From assembly GCA_943371425.1 (NCBI GenBank), contig CALRUR010000011.1:41698-105697 (forward strand): a stretch of DNA of 64,000 bases, read 5' to 3'. The notes under the pieces were generated by a model that was not told where the DNA came from, ran no database searches, and was given only the letters and a program-made list of their open reading frames with translations. Position 1 is the first letter of the stretch; every line of letters starts with the position of its first letter. This document shows positions 37,060 to 45,283 of the stretch, piece after piece. Position numbers and translations under genes: made by a program. This DNA is from CAJBVG01 sp943371425. GTDB taxonomy: Bacteria; Bacteroidota; Bacteroidia; Sphingobacteriales; Sphingobacteriaceae.

Positions 37060-39054
37060 TTAGAATATATTTTTGTTATTTCTGTAATTGCTTAGGTCCT
37101 TATACCAATCGCTATTGTTTTTACCCTTGCTTATTGCCCAATCCACAAACTTTAAGTGTCCTGTGTTAATAGATGCTTTTTCAATAGGATAATCAAAACT
37201 TCCTGAGGTAAGAATAGCCCATGGTAAATTTTTGTTTGTTAAGTAATAACCTGAGAATTTAGAATTATCATCATCTTTATCAAAAAACTCAGAATTAGCT
37301 TTATCCGTTGGCGATTGTAATGGTAAGTGTATTTCTTTACCTCGATCTTGATTCACGGTTATAAAAGGATTGAATGGTAGAGTTCCTAAATCTTTAATAT
37401 TTTGAGGCGTATTGAATTTAATAGTTACTACTATTTTCTTAGGTTCATACACTTCCTTATCTTTTACTGTATTTATAAATCCACCATCGTATACTTTAAA
37501 CACATCATATGCATTTTCGAAAATTGGAATTACCGTATTCTTAAGTCCATCCTCAGTACCGTTAGCATTTAGTTTGAATACTTTCTGAGCAATTTCATTT
37601 CCAGTTACCGATTTTACTACATTTGGCGAACAGTTGAGTGTTAAGGCTAAACCATTTCTATAAGCACCACCAACAGCTTTTAAAATAAATTCACATTCTA
37701 TTTCAGAAATTTTGTTGCTATTGTTTTTCTTTAAATTGTATTTAAAGTCTAATACTAAATCATTAAAATCATAATCGCCAACTGTCGGCCACATGTCTTC
37801 AAATGCAATACCAGCATATGAATTATCATTAGGGTAATATTCCACTGCACTTAAATCTGGGTTTGTAGGGAACTCATCTAAATAATCTTGTACACCGTCT
37901 TTATCCGTGTCTTTAGAAGTTTTTACACTTATTAAATCACTAATATCTATGGATTCAAACGGATTAGCAGTTATATAAAAAACTGCATCATTAAAGTCGT
38001 TATCGCCACCTGGTCTGCTTGTATCTTCAAAACCAAGTATAATTAAGTTACGAATTTCGTCGCTCAAAAATACCATGTGCTGAGAATATAATGTTTGAGT
38101 AAAGGTGTTAAATGCTGGGTTCGAAAATTTTATTTCATTTACAGAATTTACTTTAGCACCATCCCAACCACTTGGAAATAGTACCCATCCTATACCTGTA
38201 TTGGGAGCAAATGTACCAACCTTTACTTTATCACCTGGTAGCAATCCACCACCGCTTCCAGATAAACTTGAATTTGGAAAAATAATGGTTAAATTATTAA
38301 TGCTATTTATACTTGTAGGAGGGTTGTTTAAATCGTAAGTATAAAAACCAATAGAATTTCTCCAACCTGCACCCTCTGTTACGAATGTAATCCATACCTC
38401 TGATGGGGCTAGTATTTTTGTATCTAATGATTTTGTGGTAATGTATTCAGGGTTAAATAAATTTACAGGTCTACTTTCTGGTAAACTTGCATTTATATCG
38501 TCTAATAAACTCTGTGATATGTTATCACGTGGACTTAATAAATTATTAGGTACTCCTAATGAATTGTAACCTGATAAGTAAGAAAATGTAACATTTGATT
38601 TGTTATATGTTACACTCTGTAAATTGTTTAAACTCTCCATACCTTTTATAGATTTGGTATAGACTTCCTTAGTAAGACTTAAATTTATATTATCTTTTGC
38701 GGCTAAAACCAATGCATCTTTATACAAAGAGTTTAGTGGCAATAAGTATAATTCATTACAATCTTTAGGTAGCGAAATTTGTATTTCGATGTTGGAATTG
38801 CGAGCTAAATTGTAGTTTCCTAACGACATTTTTTCTTCCGAATCCATGTAGTAAATATTAAAGCTTAACTCATCATCTGTAAGTTTCTGATCAATTGTTA
38901 GATTCACCGTTTTTTGGGTAGTCCAATCGAAACCTGTTGGAAAGCTTAAATTTTTTAATTCTTTCTTCTCTTCTAAAGAAGGGAAATCGGGGCTAAGGCA
39001 TGATGTTATTAATGTATAAAACATTAACACAAGCATAAATTTGTATTTATTCAT
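37060..39054 (-). CDS. LruC-domain lipoprotein (DUF4114 + DUF4842)
   Basis: A 664-residue surface lipoprotein; the lipobox ends LITSC with Cys19. The middle holds a DUF4114-like region (WRNSIGFYTYD; GDKVKVGTFAPNTGIGWVLF; ILGFEDTSRPGGDNDFNDAVFY), then a calcium-type Asp-rich motif DTDKDGVQDYLDEFPTNPD and a DUF4842/LruC domain (EDMWPTVGDYDFNDLVLDFKY; GLALTL; near the end SGYYLTNKNLPWAI). The Asp clusters probably bind calcium. LruC proteins are outer-surface proteins of unknown role. Its place between the sugar transferase and acyltransferase genes, with a 10-nt gap, suggests that it retains or organises the EPS on the cell surface; that is inference. Confidence 0.87.
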   Translation of the reverse strand: MNKYKFMLVLMFYTLITSCLSPDFPSLEEKKELKNLSFPTGFDWTTQKTVNLTIDQKLTDDELSFNIYYMDSEEKMSLGNYNLARNSNIEIQISLPKDCNELYLLPLNSLYKDALVLAAKDNINLSLTKEVYTKSIKGMESLNNLQSVTYNKSNVTFSYLSGYNSLGVPNNLLSPRDNISQSLLDDINASLPESRPVNLFNPEYITTKSLDTKILAPSEVWITFVTEGAGWRNSIGFYTYDLNNPPTSINSINNLTIIFPNSSLSGSGGGLLPGDKVKVGTFAPNTGIGWVLFPSGWDGAKVNSVNEIKFSNPAFNTFTQTLYSQHMVFLSDEIRNLIILGFEDTSRPGGDNDFNDAVFYITANPFESIDISDLISVKTSKDTDKDGVQDYLDEFPTNPDLSAVEYYPNDNSYAGIAFEDMWPTVGDYDFNDLVLDFKYNLKKNNSNKISEIECEFILKAVGGAYRNGLALTLNCSPNVVKSVTGNEIAQKVFKLNANGTEDGLKNTVIPIFENAYDVFKVYDGGFINTVKDKEVYEPKKIVVTIKFNTPQNIKDLGTLPFNPFITVNQDRGKEIHLPLQSPTDKANSEFFDKDDDNSKFSGYYLTNKNLPWAILTSGSFDYPIEKASINTGHLKFVDWAISKGKNNSDWYKDLSNYRNNKNIF

Positions 39055-39064
39055 ATATTTTTTT

Positions 39065-40195
39065 TTAAACGTTTTCTCTTTGTATGGATGCTGGTATAGT
39101 TTTTAGTAATATTTTTATATCGTTAAATAGATTAAATGATTTTGCATATTCATTATCTAGTTGTTTGCGTTTAGATTCTTTTACTTTATTAGTACCGCGC
39201 TCTGTTACTTGCCATAAGCCAGTAATTCCTGCCGGTGCCATAAATCTTAATACCCATTCGTCTGTTGTTAATTTTTCTGCTTCATACAATGGCAATGGTC
39301 TGTTACCAACCAATGACATGTCGCCTTTTAATACATTAAATAATTGAGGAAGCTCATCTAAGCTAGTGTTGCGTAAAAACTTACCAACTTTTGTAACTCT
39401 AGGGTCGTTGTTAATTTTGAAAAATGGTTTTGCTTCTAATTCCTTTAATTGTTCAATGTATGTTTCTTCATTTATGAAGCCTTCATCACTTAATAATTCA
39501 GTGTTTAATACTGCTTTACTTAGTTCTACCGTATTTGTTTTTTCATGATACATGTTTTGAATTTTCGACAATTCTTTATCGGCATTTACACGCATCGATC
39601 TAAATTTGTAAAACTTAAAAATTCTGTATCCAGAACTAGTTCTATTAGAATAATAGAAAATAGGGCCTTTAGATTCTAGCCTTATTAAAATCATAATGAA
39701 TAGAAAAACTGGCGATAATAAAGTAATTAGAACAAATGAACCTAGGATATCAATTAATCGTTTATCAAATGGGATTTTATAAACTTTAGGTTGAATGCTT
39801 GAGTTTTTGAAATCGTTAAGCATTGTATTTTTAATTTCTTTGCTTAAGGTTTGTAGCTCATTAAATTGTGTATTAAAAAAAATGCAATCGTCGAATCCTG
39901 CAATTTTTGCTTCGTATTCAAACTTATTTCCTTTGTTTCCTATGGCAATTACAGGTATTCTTTTGTTGATGGTCTTTAACTTCTTTATATATTCTTCAAC
40001 AAATACATAATTAATATTGAATGTATCTATTACAATAGCCGAAAAATCTTGGTTATTAGAATTATTCAAGTAATCGATACCCGATAAATACGACTGAAGA
40101 GTATAGATAAGAACACCTTCTTTGTGCAGTTCATCCTGAATATGTTCGTATGGATTAGCACCAATGAACAAGTATTTTTCTATTGGGTTTTTCAT
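39065..40195 (-). CDS. initiating sugar transferase with degenerate receiver domain
   Basis: A 376-residue protein. Residues 1-120 fold like a response-regulator receiver (YLFIGANPYEHIQDEL; AIVIDTFN; IPVIAIGN), but the acidic pair is replaced by GAN and the conserved Lys by Asn-Thr, so it should not be phosphorylated normally. Residues 145-376 are a bacterial sugar transferase (WbaP/PglC type): one membrane hairpin, KFYKFRSMR, DPRVTKVGKFLRNTSLDELPQLFNVL (core SLDELPQLFNVLKGDMSLVG) and PAGITGLWQV. An extra 60 residues sit between FRSMR and DPRVT. It transfers a sugar-phosphate to undecaprenyl phosphate, the first step of EPS assembly. Two nt after the CheY-like gene. Confidence 0.92.
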   Translation of the reverse strand: MKNPIEKYLFIGANPYEHIQDELHKEGVLIYTLQSYLSGIDYLNNSNNQDFSAIVIDTFNINYVFVEEYIKKLKTINKRIPVIAIGNKGNKFEYEAKIAGFDDCIFFNTQFNELQTLSKEIKNTMLNDFKNSSIQPKVYKIPFDKRLIDILGSFVLITLLSPVFLFIMILIRLESKGPIFYYSNRTSSGYRIFKFYKFRSMRVNADKELSKIQNMYHEKTNTVELSKAVLNTELLSDEGFINEETYIEQLKELEAKPFFKINNDPRVTKVGKFLRNTSLDELPQLFNVLKGDMSLVGNRPLPLYEAEKLTTDEWVLRFMAPAGITGLWQVTERGTNKVKESKRKQLDNEYAKSFNLFNDIKILLKTIPASIQRENV

Positions 40196-40197
40196 AA

Positions 40198-40578
40198 TTA
40201 AGCGGATATGCTTTTATCAATAAATTTTTGAATTACTAATTCAAATTCAGAAGGGTTGAAAGGTTTTAACATGAAGTACTCTGCTCCAGCTTTTAGTGCA
40301 TCTATTCTGACATCACTTTTATTCGCACCAGACAATACGATAATTGGAATGTGTTTTAAGAAATTGCTTCTTTTAATTTTATCAATTAATTCAACACCGT
40401 TCATATCGGGTAATCCAATGTCAATTACCAATAAATCTGGTAAATGCTTATCAAACCTTAATTGGTTATAAATAGAAGTAGCATCTGGGTAAATACTTAA
40501 ATCGTATTTGCCCGATAATCTAAAACTTAAGAATTGTTGAATCGTATCATTATCATCAACTAAGTATATTTTTTTCAT
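40198..40578 (-). CDS. single-domain (CheY-like) response regulator
   Basis: A receiver domain of about 126 residues from the ATG at 40578. A GTG at 40608 would add 10 residues but would place the promoter -7 box (40591-40598) inside the gene, so I reject it. Active residues are intact: D8-D9 in YLVDDND, phospho-acceptor D53 in LLVIDIGLPDMNG, the Thr/Ser position (VLSGAN) and Lys in FMLKPFN. There is no output domain. It is the first gene of the EPS transcript and 2 nt from a sugar transferase bearing a dead receiver, so it may act by protein contact with that enzyme or with the kinase; this is inference. Confidence 0.92.
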   Translation of the reverse strand: MKKIYLVDDNDTIQQFLSFRLSGKYDLSIYPDATSIYNQLRFDKHLPDLLVIDIGLPDMNGVELIDKIKRSNFLKHIPIIVLSGANKSDVRIDALKAGAEYFMLKPFNPSEFELVIQKFIDKSISA

Positions 40579-40590
40579 GACTTTTTTATT

Positions 40591-40598
40591 CAAAAGTA
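40591..40598 (-). promoter_or_regulatory. -7 box of the EPS cluster (EPS promoter A)
   Basis: TACTTTTG on the - strand inside AATACTTTTGAATA, identical over 14 bp to EPS promoter B. It is 12 nt upstream of the CheY-like gene ATG. No clear -33 TTG, as is common for activator-dependent promoters. Confidence 0.68.
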
Positions 40599-40625
40599 TT
40601 TCATTCACTTTCTAGTCGACCTGTT

Positions 40626-40666
40626 TTTAGATTTTTGGCTGTTTTTTTCGGATTTTTGGTAATATT
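40626..40666 (-). promoter_or_regulatory. candidate LytTR-type operator A
   Basis: In + strand reading, two exact GATTTTTGG copies (40630 and 40651) 21 bp apart, preceded by TTTA and followed by TAATATT. It starts 39 bp from the start of the -7 box at 40591. The 9-bp half-site and two-turn period match LytTR operators. Confidence 0.68.
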
Positions 40667-40754
40667 TTAGGGTAAATAACATACGGTAGTTTATATTTTA
40701 TGCTTGTTACATAGGTACTATTCGTATATTTATTGATTCACAATACACTAATAA

Positions 40755-42809
40755 ATGAGCAACAAAGCACCTATAACTACCACTCGCCAAGACATTATAA
40801 AATACTTATTAATGTTTGCTTGCGTGTGTGTAATAGTGGTTTCCCTACCAAAAGGCAGAAAGTTTAAGTATGAGTTTGATAAGGGAAAACCTTGGATGCA
40901 TGAGCAATTAATTGCACCCTTTGATTTTGCTATTGAAAAAGCTTCTGCTGAAATAGAGCTAGAAAAGCGCGAAATTACTAACCAATTAGCTCCATTTTAC
41001 GAATTAAACACGGAGGTGGAGAAAAATAGTTTAGTGGTATTTAGGAACGAATTCTATAATTTATGGCTCGCAAAATATGGTAGTATAGATAAATCAACTT
41101 ATAAAAAGAATGTATTGTATGGGGAGAATCTATTATTATCTATTTATAATAAAGGTGTAATTTCAATTGTAAACATCGAGAATGAAAAGCAAGATCTTAT
41201 TTATGTTGTGAGAAATAATGAGGCCCGTTCAACTAGTATTAATACACTGTACAATTACAAATCGGCGGTTAGTCAGTTACACAATTCATTATTAAATATT
41301 GCTGTAGATATAGATACCTCTGTATTGTCGCCAGCATTGCAACAAGCACTTACCGAAAATATTATTTACAATGAAGAGTTGAATGAAAAAATACTGAAAG
41401 AGAAATTAAGCAATATTTCCGATTACAGGGGTATGGTAAGATCGGGTGAAGTTATTGTAGATAGAGGGCGTATGGTCGACCAACAAATTTATAATGTGCT
41501 CGAGTCTTTAAAAAACGAATACGACAGAAGGTTAGGGATACTAGGGAATAAATACATAGTGAGTTTAGGTCAAGGTATTTTAGTGGGTTTAATTTTAGTT
41601 TTATTGATGGTGTTTCTTTCCATGTTTAGGAAAGATATTTATGCCGATATCCGTAAAATGTTTATCATTTTATTAATCGTAACTTTTATGCTGGTGGTAC
41701 TTTCATGGGCATTGCGCATGAATTTGCCTAGTTTGTATTTTATACCCTATTGCATTGTGCCAATTATAATTCGAGTGATTTTTGATACTCGCTTAGCGCT
41801 TTATATACATTTATTAGTGGTGGTAGTTGCTGGTTTTTTTGTACCAAACGGATACGAGTTTATTTTCTTACAAATAACGGCTGGTATGGTTGCCATTAAC
41901 AGTATTAAAAATTTATTAAAGCGTTCGCAGTTTTTATTATCAGCATTACTTATATATGCAACGTATGTGGTGGGTTATATAGGTATTTCTATTATACATG
42001 AGGGTTCTTTTTTAAACATAGATTGGTCGCATTTAGTATGGTTTTTAGTGAGTGTAATTTTATCCTTAATTGCTTATCCATTAATATATGCATTCGAAAA
42101 ATTGTTCGGAATTACTACAGAAGTAACCTTAATGGAATTCACCAATATCAATAATCCATTGTTACGCGAACTTTCTTACAAAGCCCCAGGTACTTTCCAA
42201 CATTCTTTACAAGTAGCAAATTTAGCTGAGGCAGCTATTTTTGAAATCGGTGGAAACGCTTTGCTAGTAAGGGCAGGGGCATTGTATCATGATATTGGTA
42301 AGATGGAAACTCCCCAGTTTTTTATCGAAAACCAGCAGCAAGGTACCAACCCACATGATGAGCTGCCTTATGAAGAGAGCGCTAAAATAATTATTAGACA
42401 CGTGTATGCAGGTATAGAAACTGCCACTAGAAATCAATTACCTAAAGACATTATCGATTTTATTCGTACCCACCATGGTAATACCAGGGTCGATTATTTT
42501 TATCAATCTTTTTTAAAGAACTATCCTGAAGCTTCTATCAACGAAAATATTTTTAGATATCCAGGGCCTATTCCCTTCTCTAAAGAGCAAGCAGTGTTAA
42601 TGTTGGCCGATAGTGTAGAAGCAGCTTCACGAAGCTTAAAACAGCACGATGCTAAAACCATTTCAGACATTGTAGAAAAAGTAATCGACTACAAAATCAA
42701 CCAAAAGCAATTAATAAATTCTGATATTTCTATTAAAGAAGTTCATCGCATTAAACAGCTCTTTAAAGAAATGCTCATGAGTATTTACCATGTGAGGATT
42801 GAATACTAA
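40755..42809 (+). CDS. PgpH-like HD phosphodiesterase (7TM-HD)
   Basis: A 684-residue membrane protein: N-terminal helix (about 14-29), an extracytoplasmic 7TMR-HDED domain (about 50-265), seven helices (about 270-465) and a cytosolic HD domain (about 475-684). HD residues are in LYHDIGKMETPQF, IIRHVYAG and IRTHHGNTRVDYFY. Proteins of this layout (PgpH) hydrolyse cyclic di-AMP. Divergent from the EPS cluster; the shared 176-bp gap holds operator A and a possible TATATTTA -7 box near 40725. The stop codon lies in a short 7-bp array. The c-di-AMP activity is a family inference. Confidence 0.92.
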   Translation: MSNKAPITTTRQDIIKYLLMFACVCVIVVSLPKGRKFKYEFDKGKPWMHEQLIAPFDFAIEKASAEIELEKREITNQLAPFYELNTEVEKNSLVVFRNEFYNLWLAKYGSIDKSTYKKNVLYGENLLLSIYNKGVISIVNIENEKQDLIYVVRNNEARSTSINTLYNYKSAVSQLHNSLLNIAVDIDTSVLSPALQQALTENIIYNEELNEKILKEKLSNISDYRGMVRSGEVIVDRGRMVDQQIYNVLESLKNEYDRRLGILGNKYIVSLGQGILVGLILVLLMVFLSMFRKDIYADIRKMFIILLIVTFMLVVLSWALRMNLPSLYFIPYCIVPIIIRVIFDTRLALYIHLLVVVVAGFFVPNGYEFIFLQITAGMVAINSIKNLLKRSQFLLSALLIYATYVVGYIGISIIHEGSFLNIDWSHLVWFLVSVILSLIAYPLIYAFEKLFGITTEVTLMEFTNINNPLLRELSYKAPGTFQHSLQVANLAEAAIFEIGGNALLVRAGALYHDIGKMETPQFFIENQQQGTNPHDELPYEESAKIIIRHVYAGIETATRNQLPKDIIDFIRTHHGNTRVDYFYQSFLKNYPEASINENIFRYPGPIPFSKEQAVLMLADSVEAASRSLKQHDAKTISDIVEKVIDYKINQKQLINSDISIKEVHRIKQLFKEMLMSIYHVRIEY

Positions 42810-42828
42810 TTCACAATTCATAATTCTC
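42808..42828. repeat. 7-bp array across two convergent stops
   Basis: Three heptamers AATTCAC, AATTCAT, AATTCTC cover most of the HD gene stop (42807-42809), the 8-bp gap, and the YihY gene stop and its last codons on the other strand. Confidence 0.7.
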
Positions 42829-43783
42829 TCAACCTGTTTCCCATTCGTTTCTTCACAGGTTCTGGGAGGTTTTGTTTGAGTATTTTGATGCTCGCATTCA
42901 ATTCAAATCCTATCAATAAAATCATCGAATTTAAATACAACCAAATCATTATTACTATTAAAGTACCAATCGAGCCATAAATTTTATTGTAACTATTAAA
43001 GTTATTTACATAAAATGCAAAACCAGAGGAACTCCCAATAGATAAAAGTGTTGCAAGACTTGAGCCTGCTGAAATAAATTTGAATTTTTTTGTTGCAGCA
43101 GGTGCAAAATAATATAAAGTTGAGATGATGCTGAAAAATAGCAATAAAATAATTATCCAATTAAGTGCCACTAAAGAGTACCTAATAAAAGCTCCTTTAA
43201 ATAATTCGTATTGCTCTAATATGCTTATGATATAATTACCTGCTACAATTAAACTTACTCCAATAATTAGCATTATGGAAATTACAAAGGTCAATAAAAT
43301 AGCAGTTCTTCTTTTTTTCCAAGCGGGACGCTTGTCGAGCATTAAGGAAGCCTTATTGAAATTCCTCATTAAAGCCATAATGCCGTTTGATGAGAAAAAT
43401 AGAGCTGCAATAAAACCAAAAGTTAACAAGCCGCCATTTTGGTTTTTAATAATGTCGGTTAAGGTTGTTTGAACGGCCTCAAAAGCGGTGGCCGGTAGTA
43501 CTTGTGCTAAAATATTTAAGAGTTGATCTTGGAAATTATTGATGGGTATATAGGGGATGAGTGTAAATAAAAAGATGGTTGCCGGAAATATGGCCAAGAA
43601 AAAGGAAAAGGCAAGTGAAGTGGATTTAGTATTTAAATGTTCTTTCTGTATTTCTTTAAAGAAAAAATCGAGCACGGTATAAATGGGCAATCCTTCGAAA
43701 CCTATCAAACTAGTATGTTTGCTACGTTCTACTATTCTTGCCACTAAGGGCAAATGCCACAACCATGCTTTTATTTTATTCAT
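42818..43783 (-). CDS. YihY/virulence factor BrkB family membrane protein
   Basis: A 321-residue protein with six helices and the YihY/BrkB family pattern: STSLAFSFFLAIFPATIFLFTLIPYIP (core FFLAIFPATIFLFTLIPYIP) after the first amphipathic region, and YGSIGTLIVIMIWLYLNSMILLIG (core LIVIMIWLYLNSMILLIG) near the C-terminus. The family function is unsettled (once mis-assigned as RNase BN). The ATG overlaps the 3' end of the thioesterase gene by 8 nt, so the pair is translated together. Confidence 0.9.
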   Translation of the reverse strand: MNKIKAWLWHLPLVARIVERSKHTSLIGFEGLPIYTVLDFFFKEIQKEHLNTKSTSLAFSFFLAIFPATIFLFTLIPYIPINNFQDQLLNILAQVLPATAFEAVQTTLTDIIKNQNGGLLTFGFIAALFFSSNGIMALMRNFNKASLMLDKRPAWKKRRTAILLTFVISIMLIIGVSLIVAGNYIISILEQYELFKGAFIRYSLVALNWIIILLLFFSIISTLYYFAPAATKKFKFISAGSSLATLLSIGSSSGFAFYVNNFNSYNKIYGSIGTLIVIMIWLYLNSMILLIGFELNASIKILKQNLPEPVKKRMGNRLREL

Positions 43784-44183
43784 AAAAAACTTTCAACTTT
43801 TCCATAAATTCTGCGGGGCCAACGGTAGGTCTTTTAGTTTCAATATTAACAAACACCAAAGTAGTTTCGCCTAAATTTATTAATTCGCCTTGCTCATTAT
43901 AAAGCTCGTAGTTAAATATAATTCTAGTTGATGGAAGCTCTTTCACCATCACCTTTATAGTGATCTCATCATCATAATAAGCAGGTTTAATGTATTTACA
44001 TTTCAGTTCCAATACCGGCATCATAATACCTGTACTCTCCATCCACTTATAGGTTAAACCTAATTTTCGAAGCATCTCAACCCTTGCTACCTCGTAAAAT
44101 TCAGCATAATTACCGTAATAAACATATCCCATTTGGTCGGTTTCGCCGTATCGTACTCTTATTTTTGTCTCGCTTGTGAACAT
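43776..44183 (-). CDS. acyl-CoA thioesterase (YbgC-like hotdog fold)
   Basis: A 135-residue single hotdog domain of the 4HBT family. The motif RYGETDQMGYVYYGNYAEFYE contains the catalytic Asp (core ETDQMGYVYYGNY). YbgC-type enzymes hydrolyse short or medium acyl-CoAs and often associate with the envelope. It overlaps the YihY gene by 8 nt. The whole upstream gap to the MltG gene is a 7-bp repeat array that ends at the start codon. Confidence 0.92.
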   Translation of the reverse strand: MFTSETKIRVRYGETDQMGYVYYGNYAEFYEVARVEMLRKLGLTYKWMESTGIMMPVLELKCKYIKPAYYDDEITIKVMVKELPSTRIIFNYELYNEQGELINLGETTLVFVNIETKRPTVGPAEFMEKLKVFYE

Positions 44184-44253
44184 TTTAGTCGTTAGTCTTT
44201 AGTAATTAGTAATTAGAAAGCACCAGTAATTCGTAATTCGTAATTCGTAATTA
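44184..44253. repeat. 7-bp tandem array, ten units, filling a gap
   Basis: Ten heptamers in unbroken register (GTTAGTC, ATTAGTA, GTAATTC x3 and others) occupy the entire space from the thioesterase ATG (44181-44183) to and including the MltG stop codon (44251-44253). Confidence 0.9.
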
Positions 44254-45282
44254 TTTCATAATCCTACGTTTGGTTAAGGCCTGCTGAAACTTCCTCGCAT
44301 TAACCTGGTGTTGTGCTAAGTTACTAGCAAAATTATGGTAGCCAGAAAAATCCTCTTTAGCACAGAAATAAATGTAATTATGTTTTTCATAAGCTAAGCT
44401 AGCATCAATAGCTGCTACAGATGGCATACATATAGGTCCTGGTGGCAAACCATTGTATTTATAAGTGTTGTAAGGCGAATCGTATTGAAGCATCCTGTTT
44501 AACACTCTTTTAATACTAAAGTCGCCAATGGCAAAAATTACAGTTGGGTCTGCTTCCAATTTCATTCCTCTATTCAACCTGTTCATATATACTCCTGCAA
44601 CCCTTTTAAGTTCAGCATTTACCAAGGCTTCTTGGTCTACAATAGAAGCCAATATAATTACATCTGTTTTGCTTAAATTAATTTTTTCTGCTTTTTGTGT
44701 ACGTTCTGCATTCCAAAATTTATCGTATTCTTCTTTCATTTTATTGATAAATTTTTCTTCAGAAGTATTCCAATAAAACTCATAAGTATTAGGTATAAAC
44801 ATGCAAAATATATTGTCTTCATCGAAGCCAAGTTCTCTTAATAGATCCATGCTATCCAACATACTCAATAGTTTTGTCGAATCTAATTCTAATTGAGAAC
44901 CAATATAACCCGCAAAATCTTTCTTCAATCGGATGTTCTGGAACTGAATTTTTACTGGCTCTTGTTTACCCGCACGTAACATTCTAATTAATTCAATGTT
45001 ACTCATCCCTTTTTCAATTTTGTATTTACCAGGTTTTACCTTGGTATATTTCATCCGCTTGGCAACCCATGCAAACGTTTCATCATCTTGTATAATATTA
45101 TTTATTTTGATGATTCTAACCACATCCTCAAAGCTTGATTTTGTTGGTATGTACAAGTATTCGTCTGCTTCTTTCTGCACATTCGAACTAAATAAGGTAT
45201 TGTAAAAATGGATGGCAGTTCCGCCTCCAATAAATATCAATATCATTAAAATTATTAATAGTATTTTTTTATTTCTTTTCAT
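44251..45282 (-). CDS. mltG: endolytic transglycosylase MltG
   Basis: MltG cleaves nascent peptidoglycan strands at the inner membrane. The 343-residue product has one N-terminal helix (ILLIILMILIFIGGGTAIHFY, core LLIILMILIFIGGGTAI), a LysM-like region, and the YceG domain with the catalytic Glu in ILASIVDQEALV, the segment YMNRLNRGMKLEADPTV and YNTYKYNGLPPGPICMPS. One nt after the cytochrome gene stop. Confidence 0.94.
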   Translation of the reverse strand: MKRNKKILLIILMILIFIGGGTAIHFYNTLFSSNVQKEADEYLYIPTKSSFEDVVRIIKINNIIQDDETFAWVAKRMKYTKVKPGKYKIEKGMSNIELIRMLRAGKQEPVKIQFQNIRLKKDFAGYIGSQLELDSTKLLSMLDSMDLLRELGFDEDNIFCMFIPNTYEFYWNTSEEKFINKMKEEYDKFWNAERTQKAEKINLSKTDVIILASIVDQEALVNAELKRVAGVYMNRLNRGMKLEADPTVIFAIGDFSIKRVLNRMLQYDSPYNTYKYNGLPPGPICMPSVAAIDASLAYEKHNYIYFCAKEDFSGYHNFASNLAQHQVNARKFQQALTKRRIMK

Positions 45283-45283
45283 A

